Source of the DNA: Chitinophaga pinensis
GTDB lineage: Bacteria; Bacteroidota; Bacteroidia; Flavobacteriales_D; Crocinitomicaceae
Length of the DNA: 64,000 nucleotides
Reading direction: 5' to 3'
Assembly: GCA_943324745.2 (NCBI GenBank)
Contig: CALPMT020000001.1
Span: forward strand, 124,001-188,000
The position numbers and the translations under genes were made by a program. Position 1 is the first letter of the stretch, and each line of letters opens with the position of its first letter. This document shows, one piece after another, positions 24,064 to 32,994 of this stretch. The notes beneath the pieces are model-generated. The model was given only the letters and a program-made list of their open reading frames with translations, ran no database searches and was not told where the DNA came from.

Positions 24064-24750
24064 TTATAATAAATTTTTATCAGCATAGCTAAAGTAACCA
24101 TTATTTGTAATGATGAGATGATCCATCACATTAATTTCTATCATTTTACCTAATTCAACTATTTTAGAGGTAAGTTTATTATCTTGAATACTGGGAGTTA
24201 AATTACCTGAAGGATGATTATGAACTAATATTATTCGGGTCGCGTATACGTCTAACGCCGCTTTAAATATAAGTCTTATATCAACTGAAGTAGAGCTAAT
24301 TCCTCCTTGAGAAATTTTTACTGATTTAATTAATTTATTTCGCTGATTCAGTAAACCAATATGGAATTCCTCAACGTTTAAATCACCAAAAATAGGTCGA
24401 AAATACAAATAAGATTTCTCCGAACAATTTATAATCATATCTTTTCGTGAAAAAACATCTCTTCTCCTACCTAATTCAAATGATGCCATCAATATAGTTG
24501 CTTTCGCTTTTCCAATGCCTTTAAATTTACATAAATCATCACAACTCATACGTGCAAATAAATCCAAATCATTATTTAATTCTGTTAGAATTTCTTTTGA
24601 AAGATCAACTGCAGAAGCTTTTTTATAACCTGTTCCTAATAATAATGCTACTAATTCCGAATCCGTCAAAGCTCCTAATCCTCTCTGGATCATTTTTTCT
24701 CTAGGTCTATCTTCAATTACCCAATCTTTAATAGGTTGATTTTGATACAT
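24064..24750 (-). CDS. radC: DNA repair protein RadC family (JAB/MPN domain)
   Basis: A 228-residue full-length RadC. The N-terminal helix-hairpin-helix part carries REKMIQRGLGALTDSELVALLLGTG and LCKFKGIGKAKATILMASFELGRR. The C-terminal JAB1/MPN domain has the metal site HNHPSGNLTPSIQD (about 175-188) and an upstream Glu in VEEFHIGLLN. Despite the name, a repair role is not established; the domain is a metal-dependent peptidase/deaminase-like fold. It is the first gene of the run into wecB, whose ATG directly follows its stop, an odd partner for surface glycan genes. Confidence 0.95.
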   Translation of the reverse strand: MYQNQPIKDWVIEDRPREKMIQRGLGALTDSELVALLLGTGYKKASAVDLSKEILTELNNDLDLFARMSCDDLCKFKGIGKAKATILMASFELGRRRDVFSRKDMIINCSEKSYLYFRPIFGDLNVEEFHIGLLNQRNKLIKSVKISQGGISSTSVDIRLIFKAALDVYATRIILVHNHPSGNLTPSIQDNKLTSKIVELGKMIEINVMDHLIITNNGYFSYADKNLL

Positions 24751-24877
24751 ATTTTACACTTTTCTTATTTAAATTAATAAAAAAGTTAATTTAAACATAC
24801 AAAAAACATCGAAATCTTGTCAATAACCTTGTTTAAAAGTAGCAGATAAACGTTCGACACCCATAAGTGAGTAATCT

Positions 24878-24885
24878 TAACTTTG
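24878..24885 (+). promoter_or_regulatory. -7 box upstream of the nagZ-like gene
   Basis: TAACTTTG matches TAnnTTTG, 22 bases before the ATG of the glycoside hydrolase gene. A TTCG at 24853-24856, 21 bases upstream, is a possible poor -33 element. Confidence 0.5.
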
Positions 24886-24907
24886 TTCGATATTAATAAA
24901 TACACTC

Positions 24908-26065
24908 ATGAACAAATTTATAATAAGCGTTTCTTTATTCTGTTTAATTTTAAATGCATGTGCTCAAGAGCCTGTAAAAAAAAGAAAAAAAGTAGATATC
25001 TCAGAAGAAAAGATTGTAATTCTTCCTGGAATTAATCATACTTATCATTTAACAGATTTTTTAACTTCAAATGAACAATTACAAAATGATGTTGATTCCA
25101 TTTTTAATACACTGGATAACCACACCAAAGTTTCACAATTGATTATGCCAGCGGTTGGTCGACTAGGTTTACCTAATGAGGAAATTACAGATCAAATTAA
25201 GAAAAATTTAATAGGAGGTGTTATATTATTAAATGGTTCTAAAATAGAATTTTCTTCATGGATTAAACATTACAATTCGTTAAATCCATTACATAAATCA
25301 TTGCCTTTTTTATATTCTGCAGATGCAGAACCTAGTTTATTTAATCGTAAAATTTCAGGTGCCAAAGTTGTTAAAAAAGCGAACGAAATCAACAATATGG
25401 ATGATGTAATTAATTGCGCAACAGATATTTCAAATGAATTAAAAGAGATTGGAATTAATTATAATTTTGCTCCTGTAGTAGATGTTTCAAAGAATTCTAC
25501 TGTTGGTTATCGTGGTTTTGGTGCAAATCCTGAAAATATCATTCCATGGTCAAATGCATTTATTAAAACAACACAAGAGTTAGAAATACTAGCTACTGCA
25601 AAACATTTCCCAGGTCATGGATTGGTTTCAGGCGATACACATAAATCTCTACAAATGATTGATGGTGAATTAAAAGAAATTGAAAATTACCCTCCATTAA
25701 TTGAAAATGGCCTTTTATCTATAATGGTAGCGCATATTGCCGTTTTAAATAACGAAAAATATGACACCAAAGGATTGCCTGCAACAGCTTCAGCAGCTAT
25801 CGTTCAAAAATTACTAAGGGAGGAAATGAAGTTTAAAGGACTTATAATAACTGATGCCATGAATATGGGGGGAATAAGTTCTTTACCTGATGCTGAGATA
25901 AAAGTAATTGAGGCAGGTTGTGATATAATTTTAATGCCTTTAAATGTTTCAAAAACACATAGTTCTTTGCTTTCAAAATACAATTTAGATAATGATTTTA
26001 AGAAAAAAGTTGATTTGGCGGTTAAAAGAATTATTCGTATGAAACTTTGTTTAGCGAAAGGATAA
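24908..26065 (+). CDS. GH3 beta-N-acetylhexosaminidase-like lipoprotein (NagZ type)
   Basis: A 385-residue single-domain glycoside hydrolase family 3 protein. It starts with a lipoprotein signal (MNKFIISVSLFCLILNAC; lipobox LNAC with Cys18), so it is probably membrane-anchored, unlike cytosolic E. coli NagZ. The NagZ signature ATAKHFPGHGLVSGDTHKSL lies at about 229-248, with the His of the Asp-His general acid dyad, and the nucleophile Asp is in IITDAMNMGG (about 312-321). It would cleave N-acetylglucosamine or muropeptide ends. The N-terminal VSQLIMPAVGRL and LIGGVILL match the family. The cysteine desulfurase gene follows 7 bases on. Confidence 0.88.
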   Translation: MNKFIISVSLFCLILNACAQEPVKKRKKVDISEEKIVILPGINHTYHLTDFLTSNEQLQNDVDSIFNTLDNHTKVSQLIMPAVGRLGLPNEEITDQIKKNLIGGVILLNGSKIEFSSWIKHYNSLNPLHKSLPFLYSADAEPSLFNRKISGAKVVKKANEINNMDDVINCATDISNELKEIGINYNFAPVVDVSKNSTVGYRGFGANPENIIPWSNAFIKTTQELEILATAKHFPGHGLVSGDTHKSLQMIDGELKEIENYPPLIENGLLSIMVAHIAVLNNEKYDTKGLPATASAAIVQKLLREEMKFKGLIITDAMNMGGISSLPDAEIKVIEAGCDIILMPLNVSKTHSSLLSKYNLDNDFKKKVDLAVKRIIRMKLCLAKG

Positions 26066-26072
26066 TATAAAA

Positions 26073-27197
26073 ATGGATATCTATCTTGATAATGCTGCAA
26101 CAACACCTATTGCTCCTGAAGTAATAGAAACAATGTTGGATGTACTAAAAAACAACTTTGGCAACCCTTCATCTTCTCATGTATTTGGTAGAAATGCTAA
26201 AGCACTACTTGAAAATGCAAGAAGAACAATAGCTAAATCGATCAATTGTACACCTTCTGAAATTACGTTCACTTCTGGTGGAACAGAAGCCGATAATATG
26301 GCATTACGTTGTGCTGTTGAGCAATTAAATGTAAAACACATAATTACATCATATTTAGAACATCATGCTGTTTTACACACGATTGAATATCTTCAGAAAA
26401 TTTTCAATATCAAAGTAAGCTATGTAGAATGTGATGAAAAAGGAAATATCAACCTAGATCATTTATCAGAATTATTACAAACAGAGCATAAAACATTAGT
26501 TAGTTTAATGCACGCCAATAATGAAATAGGAACCTATTTGCCCTTAAAAGAGGTAAGTCGATTATGTAAACAAAATCAAGCTTTATTTCATTCAGATACC
26601 GTTCAAAGTATTGGACATATACCATTTAACACCAATGAATTGGATGTAGATTTTATCACTTGCTCTGCGCATAAATTACACGGTCCAAAAGGAGTAGGAT
26701 TTCTATATGTGAACAAGCGAAATCGGATTCAAGCTTTCATTCAAGGGGGCTCTCAGGAAAGAGGGTTGAGAAGCGGTACTGAAAATACTGCTAGTATTGT
26801 TGGAATGTCAAAAGCCATTGAGTTAATCACTGATGATTTAGCGCAAAAAATTGATAAAGTGTGGGAGTTGAAAAAACACATGATGAATTTATTAAAACAA
26901 CACATTCCGAGTGTTTTGTTTAATGGTGAAACAAGCCTTGATAAAAGTCTTTATACCATTTTAAATTGCAGTTTCCCTTCCTCCAAAAATGATGGAATGT
27001 TGCTGTTTTCATTAGATTTAAAAGGTATTGCATGTAGTGGAGGTAGCGCATGTACATCTGGAGCAAATACAGGTTCACATGTTCTCAGAGCTCTAAAGGC
27101 AGATACGACTAGACAGTCGATTCGTTTTTCCTTTTCACACTACACGACAAAGGAAGATATTGTTAACACCGTAAACTATTTGAGTGAGCTTTTTTAA
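26073..27197 (+). CDS. Cysteine desulfurase, NifS/IscS family
   Basis: A 374-residue PLP enzyme that draws sulfur from cysteine for Fe-S clusters or thio-modification. Key parts are YLDNAATTPIAPEV at the N-terminus, FTSGGTEADNMAL, HHAVLHTIEYL, VSLMHANNEIGT, the PLP lysine in SAHKLHGPKG (near 200), and the active Cys loop in ACSGGSACTSG (near 320-330). It is not beside suf or isc genes, so its sulfur acceptor is unknown; tRNA thiolation is one option. Its stop codon overlaps the stop of the converging GT4 gene by three bases. Confidence 0.93.
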   Translation: MDIYLDNAATTPIAPEVIETMLDVLKNNFGNPSSSHVFGRNAKALLENARRTIAKSINCTPSEITFTSGGTEADNMALRCAVEQLNVKHIITSYLEHHAVLHTIEYLQKIFNIKVSYVECDEKGNINLDHLSELLQTEHKTLVSLMHANNEIGTYLPLKEVSRLCKQNQALFHSDTVQSIGHIPFNTNELDVDFITCSAHKLHGPKGVGFLYVNKRNRIQAFIQGGSQERGLRSGTENTASIVGMSKAIELITDDLAQKIDKVWELKKHMMNLLKQHIPSVLFNGETSLDKSLYTILNCSFPSSKNDGMLLFSLDLKGIACSGGSACTSGANTGSHVLRALKADTTRQSIRFSFSHYTTKEDIVNTVNYLSELF

Positions 27198-28327
27198 ACT
27201 TCAAAATTTTTATAAAACTCAACAAATAAATCTCCTACCTTTTGTGTATTAAATTTTTCAGCGCTTTCAGATGCTATTAAATTTCTATCAAAATTTGTAT
27301 TTAATACTTTATTAATAGCATCAACCCAAGAATCAACTGAATTTTCAGATAAAACACCATTGGATGTATTAATCAATTCAGGTATTGCACCAACATTCGA
27401 AGCGACTACTGGAATTCCACAACATAATGACTCAGCAATCACTACTGAAAACGTCTCAATTGTGGATGCATGAAGAAAATAATGAGTACTTTGAAATATT
27501 TCTCTAATTTCAAAACTGTTTTTTTTACCAATATAATTAATCTCAAAATTTATATCTAGCGCTTTAATTTCATCTAGTAAAACACCTTCACCAACAATGT
27601 TTAACTTAATAGTAAAATCTGATTTTAATTGGATTTCATTTAATGCCTGTATAAAATAAATTGGACATTTTGGTTTGTTCCAGGTTGCAATAGCTGTAAA
27701 AACGATACTATCATTCGTTTCATGTTTATGAGGTAGATCACAAAAGTTAAAAATAGAAGTATTAATTACATTTGGAATAATTGAAATTTTACCTGGATTA
27801 TTTACAAACGGAATTATTTTATGTTTTAAAAAAGCAGAAACTGCGGATATTTTTTTCACCTCACGTAAAGTCTTTTTTCCTAAATAACCAAAAGGATGAG
27901 ATTTAATAAAATGATCCATTTTCGACCAATGTTCAGTATGAACATGAATCCAATTATATTTTTTAACTATTGAATTTGCAACTACTCCACACGGAAATAG
28001 AACATTTGAATGAAGTGTATGAACATCTTTAATTTCTATATGTCTAGAAATGTACAACTTAATTATTTTACTTAAAATAAATGGCATAGAAAAAATCCAT
28101 TTATGAAATCGAGAATGAATATGAATGTAATGAGTTTCTATACCATTTTCATCCATGATATGTTCTGAAAATATATGATAAATCTTTTTACTAGGTTTAA
28201 CATTGACTGCTAAAACTTGAATTGGAATACCCGATTGATGAATAGAAATAGCATGATTTTTAATAAAAATTCCTAGAACTGGATTTTCTTTTGTCGGGTA
28301 CCAAAAAGTAAAGAATAAAACTCCCAT
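27194..28327 (-). CDS. Glycosyltransferase family 4
   Basis: A 377-residue GT-B fold enzyme. The N-terminal acceptor domain begins FFTFWYPTKENPVLGIFIKNHA, typical of GT4 family members. The donor domain has VFTAIATWNKPKCPIYFIQA, LNIVGEGVLLDEI, and the nucleotide-sugar motif ESLCCGIPVVASNVGAIPELI with the preceding FLHASTIETFSVV. It likely adds a sugar to a lipid-linked surface glycan; donor and acceptor cannot be read from sequence. It converges on the cysteine desulfurase and is divergent from the methyltransferase/GT2/flippase group across about 200 bases. Confidence 0.9.
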   Translation of the reverse strand: MGVLFFTFWYPTKENPVLGIFIKNHAISIHQSGIPIQVLAVNVKPSKKIYHIFSEHIMDENGIETHYIHIHSRFHKWIFSMPFILSKIIKLYISRHIEIKDVHTLHSNVLFPCGVVANSIVKKYNWIHVHTEHWSKMDHFIKSHPFGYLGKKTLREVKKISAVSAFLKHKIIPFVNNPGKISIIPNVINTSIFNFCDLPHKHETNDSIVFTAIATWNKPKCPIYFIQALNEIQLKSDFTIKLNIVGEGVLLDEIKALDINFEINYIGKKNSFEIREIFQSTHYFLHASTIETFSVVIAESLCCGIPVVASNVGAIPELINTSNGVLSENSVDSWVDAINKVLNTNFDRNLIASESAEKFNTQKVGDLFVEFYKNFEV

Positions 28328-28523
28328 AGATTTTTACTTTCAAAAACATTTGAGTACAATACTAATTAAAACTCATAAAATAAAGGGAATTTTAACCTAG
28401 AATAATGTTTCCAATATATATTCTTTTATTTTTTCTTATTTTTGACTTCTTGTTAATAGATTTATATATTCAATAACATTGTTGATTTTTAACAGCTTAA
28501 ATAAAAATATAAAAATAATTTCT

Positions 28524-29171
28524 ATGTCCAGTTTTCTACAAAAAGCCGATCGTTTTATTTTAGGTCCATTCTATAAGCAATTTATGAATACTATAGTTCA
28601 GGAAACAATGGATTGTGATAGTTTGTTGGATATTGGATGTGGGTTCAATCCTGCCATGAAACAATTGACATCACGCATGGATCACTCAGTGGGCTTAGAT
28701 GTTTTTCAACCAAGTATTGATAAAGCAAAAGTTGAAAATACACATCATGAGTTTGTTTTAGAAGATGTGAAAACATACTTGGAAAAAATGCCTGATAATA
28801 GTTTTGATTTAGTAATTGCGCTAGATTTAATTGAACATTTAACAAGAGAAGATGGTTTTTGGTTAATTGCTCAAATGGAACGTTTGGCTAGAAAGAAAAT
28901 TGTAATTTTTACACCAAATGGTTTTGTTCCTCAAACACCTTATGACAACAATCCTTTTCAAAAACATATTTCTGGTTGGGAAATTCCTGAAATGGAAGAA
29001 CGAGGATATAAAATTTTCGGATTTGGAGGATATCAAAAATTAAGAGGTGAGCGTTTTCAAATTAAATTTAAACCACGTATTTTTTGGAAATACCTTGCTT
29101 TTGGAACTCAATTATTTACACACAAAGCTCCTAAGTACGCTTACTCTATTCTTTGTGTTAAAAGTAAATAA
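28524..29171 (+). CDS. Class I SAM-dependent methyltransferase
   Basis: A 215-residue protein. I start it at the ATG at 28524 (MSSFLQKADRF); a TTG 45 bases upstream only adds an unlikely leader. SAM motif I is DSLLDIGCGFNPAM, followed by GLDVFQPSIDKA (acidic end of strand two), EDVKTYLEKMPDNSFDLVIALDLIEHL (motif II region), and VIFTPNGFVPQ. Such enzymes in polysaccharide clusters often methylate sugars or terminate O-chains. It sits two bases before the GT2 gene, with which it is probably co-transcribed. Confidence 0.88.
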   Translation: MSSFLQKADRFILGPFYKQFMNTIVQETMDCDSLLDIGCGFNPAMKQLTSRMDHSVGLDVFQPSIDKAKVENTHHEFVLEDVKTYLEKMPDNSFDLVIALDLIEHLTREDGFWLIAQMERLARKKIVIFTPNGFVPQTPYDNNPFQKHISGWEIPEMEERGYKIFGFGGYQKLRGERFQIKFKPRIFWKYLAFGTQLFTHKAPKYAYSILCVKSK

Positions 29172-29173
29172 TA

Positions 29174-30187
29174 ATGCAGCCAATAGTTTCAATTATCACC
29201 CCAACCTATAATCACGAAAAATATATTATTGCGTGTATAAAATCTGTCCAAAATCAGACGTTTAAGCATTGGGAAATGATAATAGTTAATGATGGAAGTA
29301 CAGATAAAACTCAGGTGTTAATTGAGGATTATATAAAAAATGATCCACGTATACGCTTATTTAATCAAGAAAATATTGGTGTTTTTAGATTAGGAGAATC
29401 ATATAACTTTGCATTATCAAAATCTGTTGGAAAATACATATCTATTCTCGAGGGAGACGATTTATGGGAAATTGATAAACTCGAACGTCAAGTAGCAATA
29501 TTTAATGAAAATCAAAATGTTATTTTATCTTGGGGGCAGGCTCAATCTATAAACGGAGACACTGAAGAAGTTTATAATCTTCATCCTATTATTGATAAAC
29601 CAGACTATTTTAATAATACACCAGTTGGAAATATATTAAATTTATTGTATTGCGAAAATTGCTTGCCTGCATTAACAATCACGATTAGAAAAGATGCTTT
29701 AGTTCAAGTTGGTGGTTTTTTGCAAAAACATAATTTACCATTGGTAGATTTACCCACTATCATGGAATTAAGTTTGTTAGGTGAATTTCATTTTGACAAA
29801 CATATTTATGGGAAATGGAGGATTTATGCCAATCAAGTTACAAAAACATTTACGATTGAAATAATCAAAGGACGTTACGAAACTGCTAAAGAGCACATTT
29901 TAAAGCATCCAGAAGTTATTAATAAACAATTATCACTTACTTCAAAAGAATTTCATACCTATTTTAATAACCGAATCATGACAGGATACGCTATGTCTGG
30001 TAGATATAAATTGATCCGAAAAGAGTATAAAAACGCGCGAAAAGACTACTATAAATCTTTATTTTACAAAGGATTTATAAATCCTGTTTGGAGATTAAGA
30101 GCACTTGTTGGAGTTTTATTTAGCTTTTTACATTGGGATATTGAATCACTTGCTAAACTATTAGGAAAAAAATCGTATTCACGCTAA
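29174..30187 (+). CDS. Glycosyltransferase family 2
   Basis: A 337-residue GT-A enzyme. The N-terminus PIVSIITPTYNHEKYIIACI leads to IIVNDGSTDKTQVL, the first acidic nucleotide-binding motif, and ISILEGDDLWEIDKLERQ carries the metal-binding DxD-like EGDD. No membrane segment is clear except a weak hydrophobic stretch near the C-terminus (ALVGVLFSFLHW). It presumably extends a surface glycan on the cytoplasmic face. Its stop codon overlaps the first flippase's ATG (TAATG). Confidence 0.92.
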   Translation: MQPIVSIITPTYNHEKYIIACIKSVQNQTFKHWEMIIVNDGSTDKTQVLIEDYIKNDPRIRLFNQENIGVFRLGESYNFALSKSVGKYISILEGDDLWEIDKLERQVAIFNENQNVILSWGQAQSINGDTEEVYNLHPIIDKPDYFNNTPVGNILNLLYCENCLPALTITIRKDALVQVGGFLQKHNLPLVDLPTIMELSLLGEFHFDKHIYGKWRIYANQVTKTFTIEIIKGRYETAKEHILKHPEVINKQLSLTSKEFHTYFNNRIMTGYAMSGRYKLIRKEYKNARKDYYKSLFYKGFINPVWRLRALVGVLFSFLHWDIESLAKLLGKKSYSR

Positions 30188-31629
30188 TGTTCGCGAAAAA
30201 ACTTCTCAAATCTTCTTTAATTTATACGCTTGTTGGCTCGCTTCCACTTGCCTCAGGATTTATCCTACTGCCATTAATTACGAATCATCTAAACGATGTT
30301 GATACTTACGGTGTTCTTGCTTTATACATTAACTTTTCTTTATTAATCCAAGTTTTAGTGAATTTCAGTTTAGACACATCCATTGGAATTCATTATTTCG
30401 ATTACAAGGATAATCCCGAAAAATTAAAAAAATATATTGGGACAGTCGTTTCATCATTACTCATAATAGGGAGTGTGATTTTAATAATTTCATTATTATT
30501 TGGAGAAATAATATTCAAATTCACTTTTAGTAAGCAAACAATAACATTTTGGCCATTTGGTTTAATGTGTATTGTCACAGCTGTATTCAATAGTTTTTAT
30601 AAAACATACTCAAATCTTTTGATCAATCAACAACGTACGAATCGTTTCTTATGGATAAATATCGCTTATTTTAGCTTCACCATATTCTTTACCTATTTAG
30701 GAATTTATTATTTTCCAAAAGTAATTAATGGACCATTATGGGGTAGATTACTCCCTGCATTGATTCTATTTATTGTAACTTTTTATTTTTTCGCGAAAGA
30801 ATTTGGAATTAAACTACACACTGAATTTTTACCTGACATGGTGAAATTTTGCCTCCCTTTATTATATTATGCAATTATCATGTGGGGAGCTTCTTATGGT
30901 GATCGGTTTATAATAAATTATTTATTAACCCCTTTTGATGTAGGTATTTATGATTTTGGCATGAAATGGATTATGTTAATTGATGTTGTTTTACTTGCAT
31001 TAACTAACACAATAAATCCTGCCATTTTTAGAATTTGGTCTGATAATAAAATAAATTACAGTACCCCTGAAGTTAATCAAAACCACCATTTTTTCACTTT
31101 AATTCAACTTATTTTAATTGCTAGTGTATTACTTTTCATACCATTAATAGTGCCGTTTTTTGTACATAATCCAATGTATTATAAGTCATTTGATTATTTA
31201 CCTATTCTTGGTTTAGGTTTTCTATTTCGTGGTCTTTCAAATATGTATTTAATGCCTATTTTTTACTATAAGAAAACGAAAGCTCTACCGAAAGTATTCC
31301 TTTTATCTTCCTTATTCCAATTTTTAATGACATTTATATTAATTCATTACTTTGGAATTATAGGCGCATCTATTAGTTTTGTGATTGCGAAACCAATCCA
31401 AATTTGGTTAATAAGTCTTGAAAGTAGAAAAGTGTTTTCTTTTTCATTTAATAAAACCAAAATGATTTTATTACCCTTGCTTTATGGAGGTTTTTTAATT
31501 ATAATCTATTATCTAATGGGAGATGTATTTTCGATGGGAATTAAAAACATTTTTCAATTCATAATTTGTATTTTAATGATATTATTGGTGTATCGTAAGG
31601 AAATTCGCGAAAAAATTCTTAATAGATAA
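30187..31629 (+). CDS. Oligosaccharide flippase (Wzx/MATE-like superfamily), first of two
   Basis: A 480-residue integral membrane protein with about 12-14 hydrophobic helices. The start (FAKKLLKSSLIYTLVGSLPLASGFILLPLITNHL) is the typical first helix pair of the polysaccharide biosynthesis/flippase family. ASYGDRFIINYLLTPFDVGIYDFGMKW is the conserved mid-protein block. It would flip a lipid-linked glycan across the inner membrane. It is translationally coupled to GT2 and followed 92 bases later by a second, different flippase. Confidence 0.9.
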   Translation: MFAKKLLKSSLIYTLVGSLPLASGFILLPLITNHLNDVDTYGVLALYINFSLLIQVLVNFSLDTSIGIHYFDYKDNPEKLKKYIGTVVSSLLIIGSVILIISLLFGEIIFKFTFSKQTITFWPFGLMCIVTAVFNSFYKTYSNLLINQQRTNRFLWINIAYFSFTIFFTYLGIYYFPKVINGPLWGRLLPALILFIVTFYFFAKEFGIKLHTEFLPDMVKFCLPLLYYAIIMWGASYGDRFIINYLLTPFDVGIYDFGMKWIMLIDVVLLALTNTINPAIFRIWSDNKINYSTPEVNQNHHFFTLIQLILIASVLLFIPLIVPFFVHNPMYYKSFDYLPILGLGFLFRGLSNMYLMPIFYYKKTKALPKVFLLSSLFQFLMTFILIHYFGIIGASISFVIAKPIQIWLISLESRKVFSFSFNKTKMILLPLLYGGFLIIIYYLMGDVFSMGIKNIFQFIICILMILLVYRKEIREKILNR

Positions 31630-31721
31630 TAAAATTCAATAGTTACATTTGTATCTGAATTCAGCGTTTTTTTAATTGAAATCATTTTATAAGAAAAAGG
31701 AGTTATCAGGTAAATCATTCA

Positions 31722-32990
31722 ATGAAAAAAATCAACGCTTTTATCAAATCTTCATCTTTTAAAAGTCTGTCTATACAACTTTTTAGTTTTTTCTTATCTT
31801 TTCTCATAAGCATTCTTATTACAAATATTTTTAATGCTGAAATTTATGGTGATTACATTTTAGTGTTTTCAACTGTAGATATGCTAGCTGTCTTTTCTTT
31901 ATTTGGGTATAACCAGCTATTTTCTATCGAAATACCTAAAATAAAATCAATTACTAAAAAACTATCTCTCTACAATACAGCACTAAAAAGTACACTAATT
32001 AATTCAGTCATTATTTCTTTTTTATTTATTTGTTTTTCATGGTATTACCCATTTAAATCTGAAGAAATCGGTTATTTTATTATTGGTGCTGCGCTAATAC
32101 TACCTTTTGTAGCTCTAACATTATTAAATACCAATTTCTTATTTAGTTTAAAGGAAGTTATTGTACCTCAAGTAAATGATAAAATTATTCGTGTTTTATT
32201 ATTTATTACAATTTTTATCACCCTTTCATTTTATAGTAAATCAATAAATGTCATCATTATCGCTTTTATTATCTCAAGTATTTCTGCATTTATCATTTCT
32301 TATATTTTAAGAAAAAGAAAAATATCTACTTCCGAACCAATCCAAAAACTAAACAATAATCACTTAACAAAATCTGTATATCTACTATTAATCATCAATT
32401 TATTAAATTTAATATTTTCAAAAATTGATGGGATACAAATTGCATATTATTTAGGTGCAGAATATTCTGGAGTTAATAATATTTATATGAAACTTGCAAG
32501 TTCAATCACTTTGATTATGTCAAGTACTTTATTAATATTTAGTCCCAAAATATCAAGTGTGATAAGTCAGAAACGATATGACATTGTTAAAAAAGAGATT
32601 CGAAAAATGTTTAAATTCGTTATTCCATTAGCTTTATTTATTGGGTTAATCATTATCTTTTTGAGTCCTTTCTTCTTCTCTGTTTACAAAACACCACTAT
32701 ATACCATCGAAATTAAAAGCTTATCTATTTATTCTATTTCTTCATTTCTTAAAATTCTTTGTGGCCCTGCAATATTAATATTGATGTTATCAAACAAACT
32801 GAAATATTTAATCATCGGAAGTATATTAGAGCTCATTATTAATATTTCCTTAAACTGCTATTTAATTCCTCGTTGGAAAATTGAAGGCGCAGCCTATGCT
32901 TCATTATTGAGTGAATTATTCGTAAACTTATATTTTGCATATATTTGTTTTAAATTATTTCGTTTAAACACTTTATTTGTTGGGAAATAA
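31722..32990 (+). CDS. Oligosaccharide flippase (Wzx-like), second of two
   Basis: A 422-residue protein with about 12 membrane helices. The N-terminus SFKSLSIQLFSFFLSFLISILITNIFNAEIYGDYILVF matches the family opening. The mid-block SKIDGIQIAYYLGAEYSGVNNIYMKLASS is the flippase equivalent of the DRxxL...YGxY region, and KIEGAAYASLLSELFVNLYF closes the bundle. It shows no close similarity to the preceding flippase beyond family features. It is very AT-rich and Lys/Ile-heavy. The FemAB/GNAT-like gene follows four bases on. Confidence 0.88.
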   Translation: MKKINAFIKSSSFKSLSIQLFSFFLSFLISILITNIFNAEIYGDYILVFSTVDMLAVFSLFGYNQLFSIEIPKIKSITKKLSLYNTALKSTLINSVIISFLFICFSWYYPFKSEEIGYFIIGAALILPFVALTLLNTNFLFSLKEVIVPQVNDKIIRVLLFITIFITLSFYSKSINVIIIAFIISSISAFIISYILRKRKISTSEPIQKLNNNHLTKSVYLLLIINLLNLIFSKIDGIQIAYYLGAEYSGVNNIYMKLASSITLIMSSTLLIFSPKISSVISQKRYDIVKKEIRKMFKFVIPLALFIGLIIIFLSPFFFSVYKTPLYTIEIKSLSIYSISSFLKILCGPAILILMLSNKLKYLIIGSILELIINISLNCYLIPRWKIEGAAYASLLSELFVNLYFAYICFKLFRLNTLFVGK

Positions 32991-32994
32991 AATA

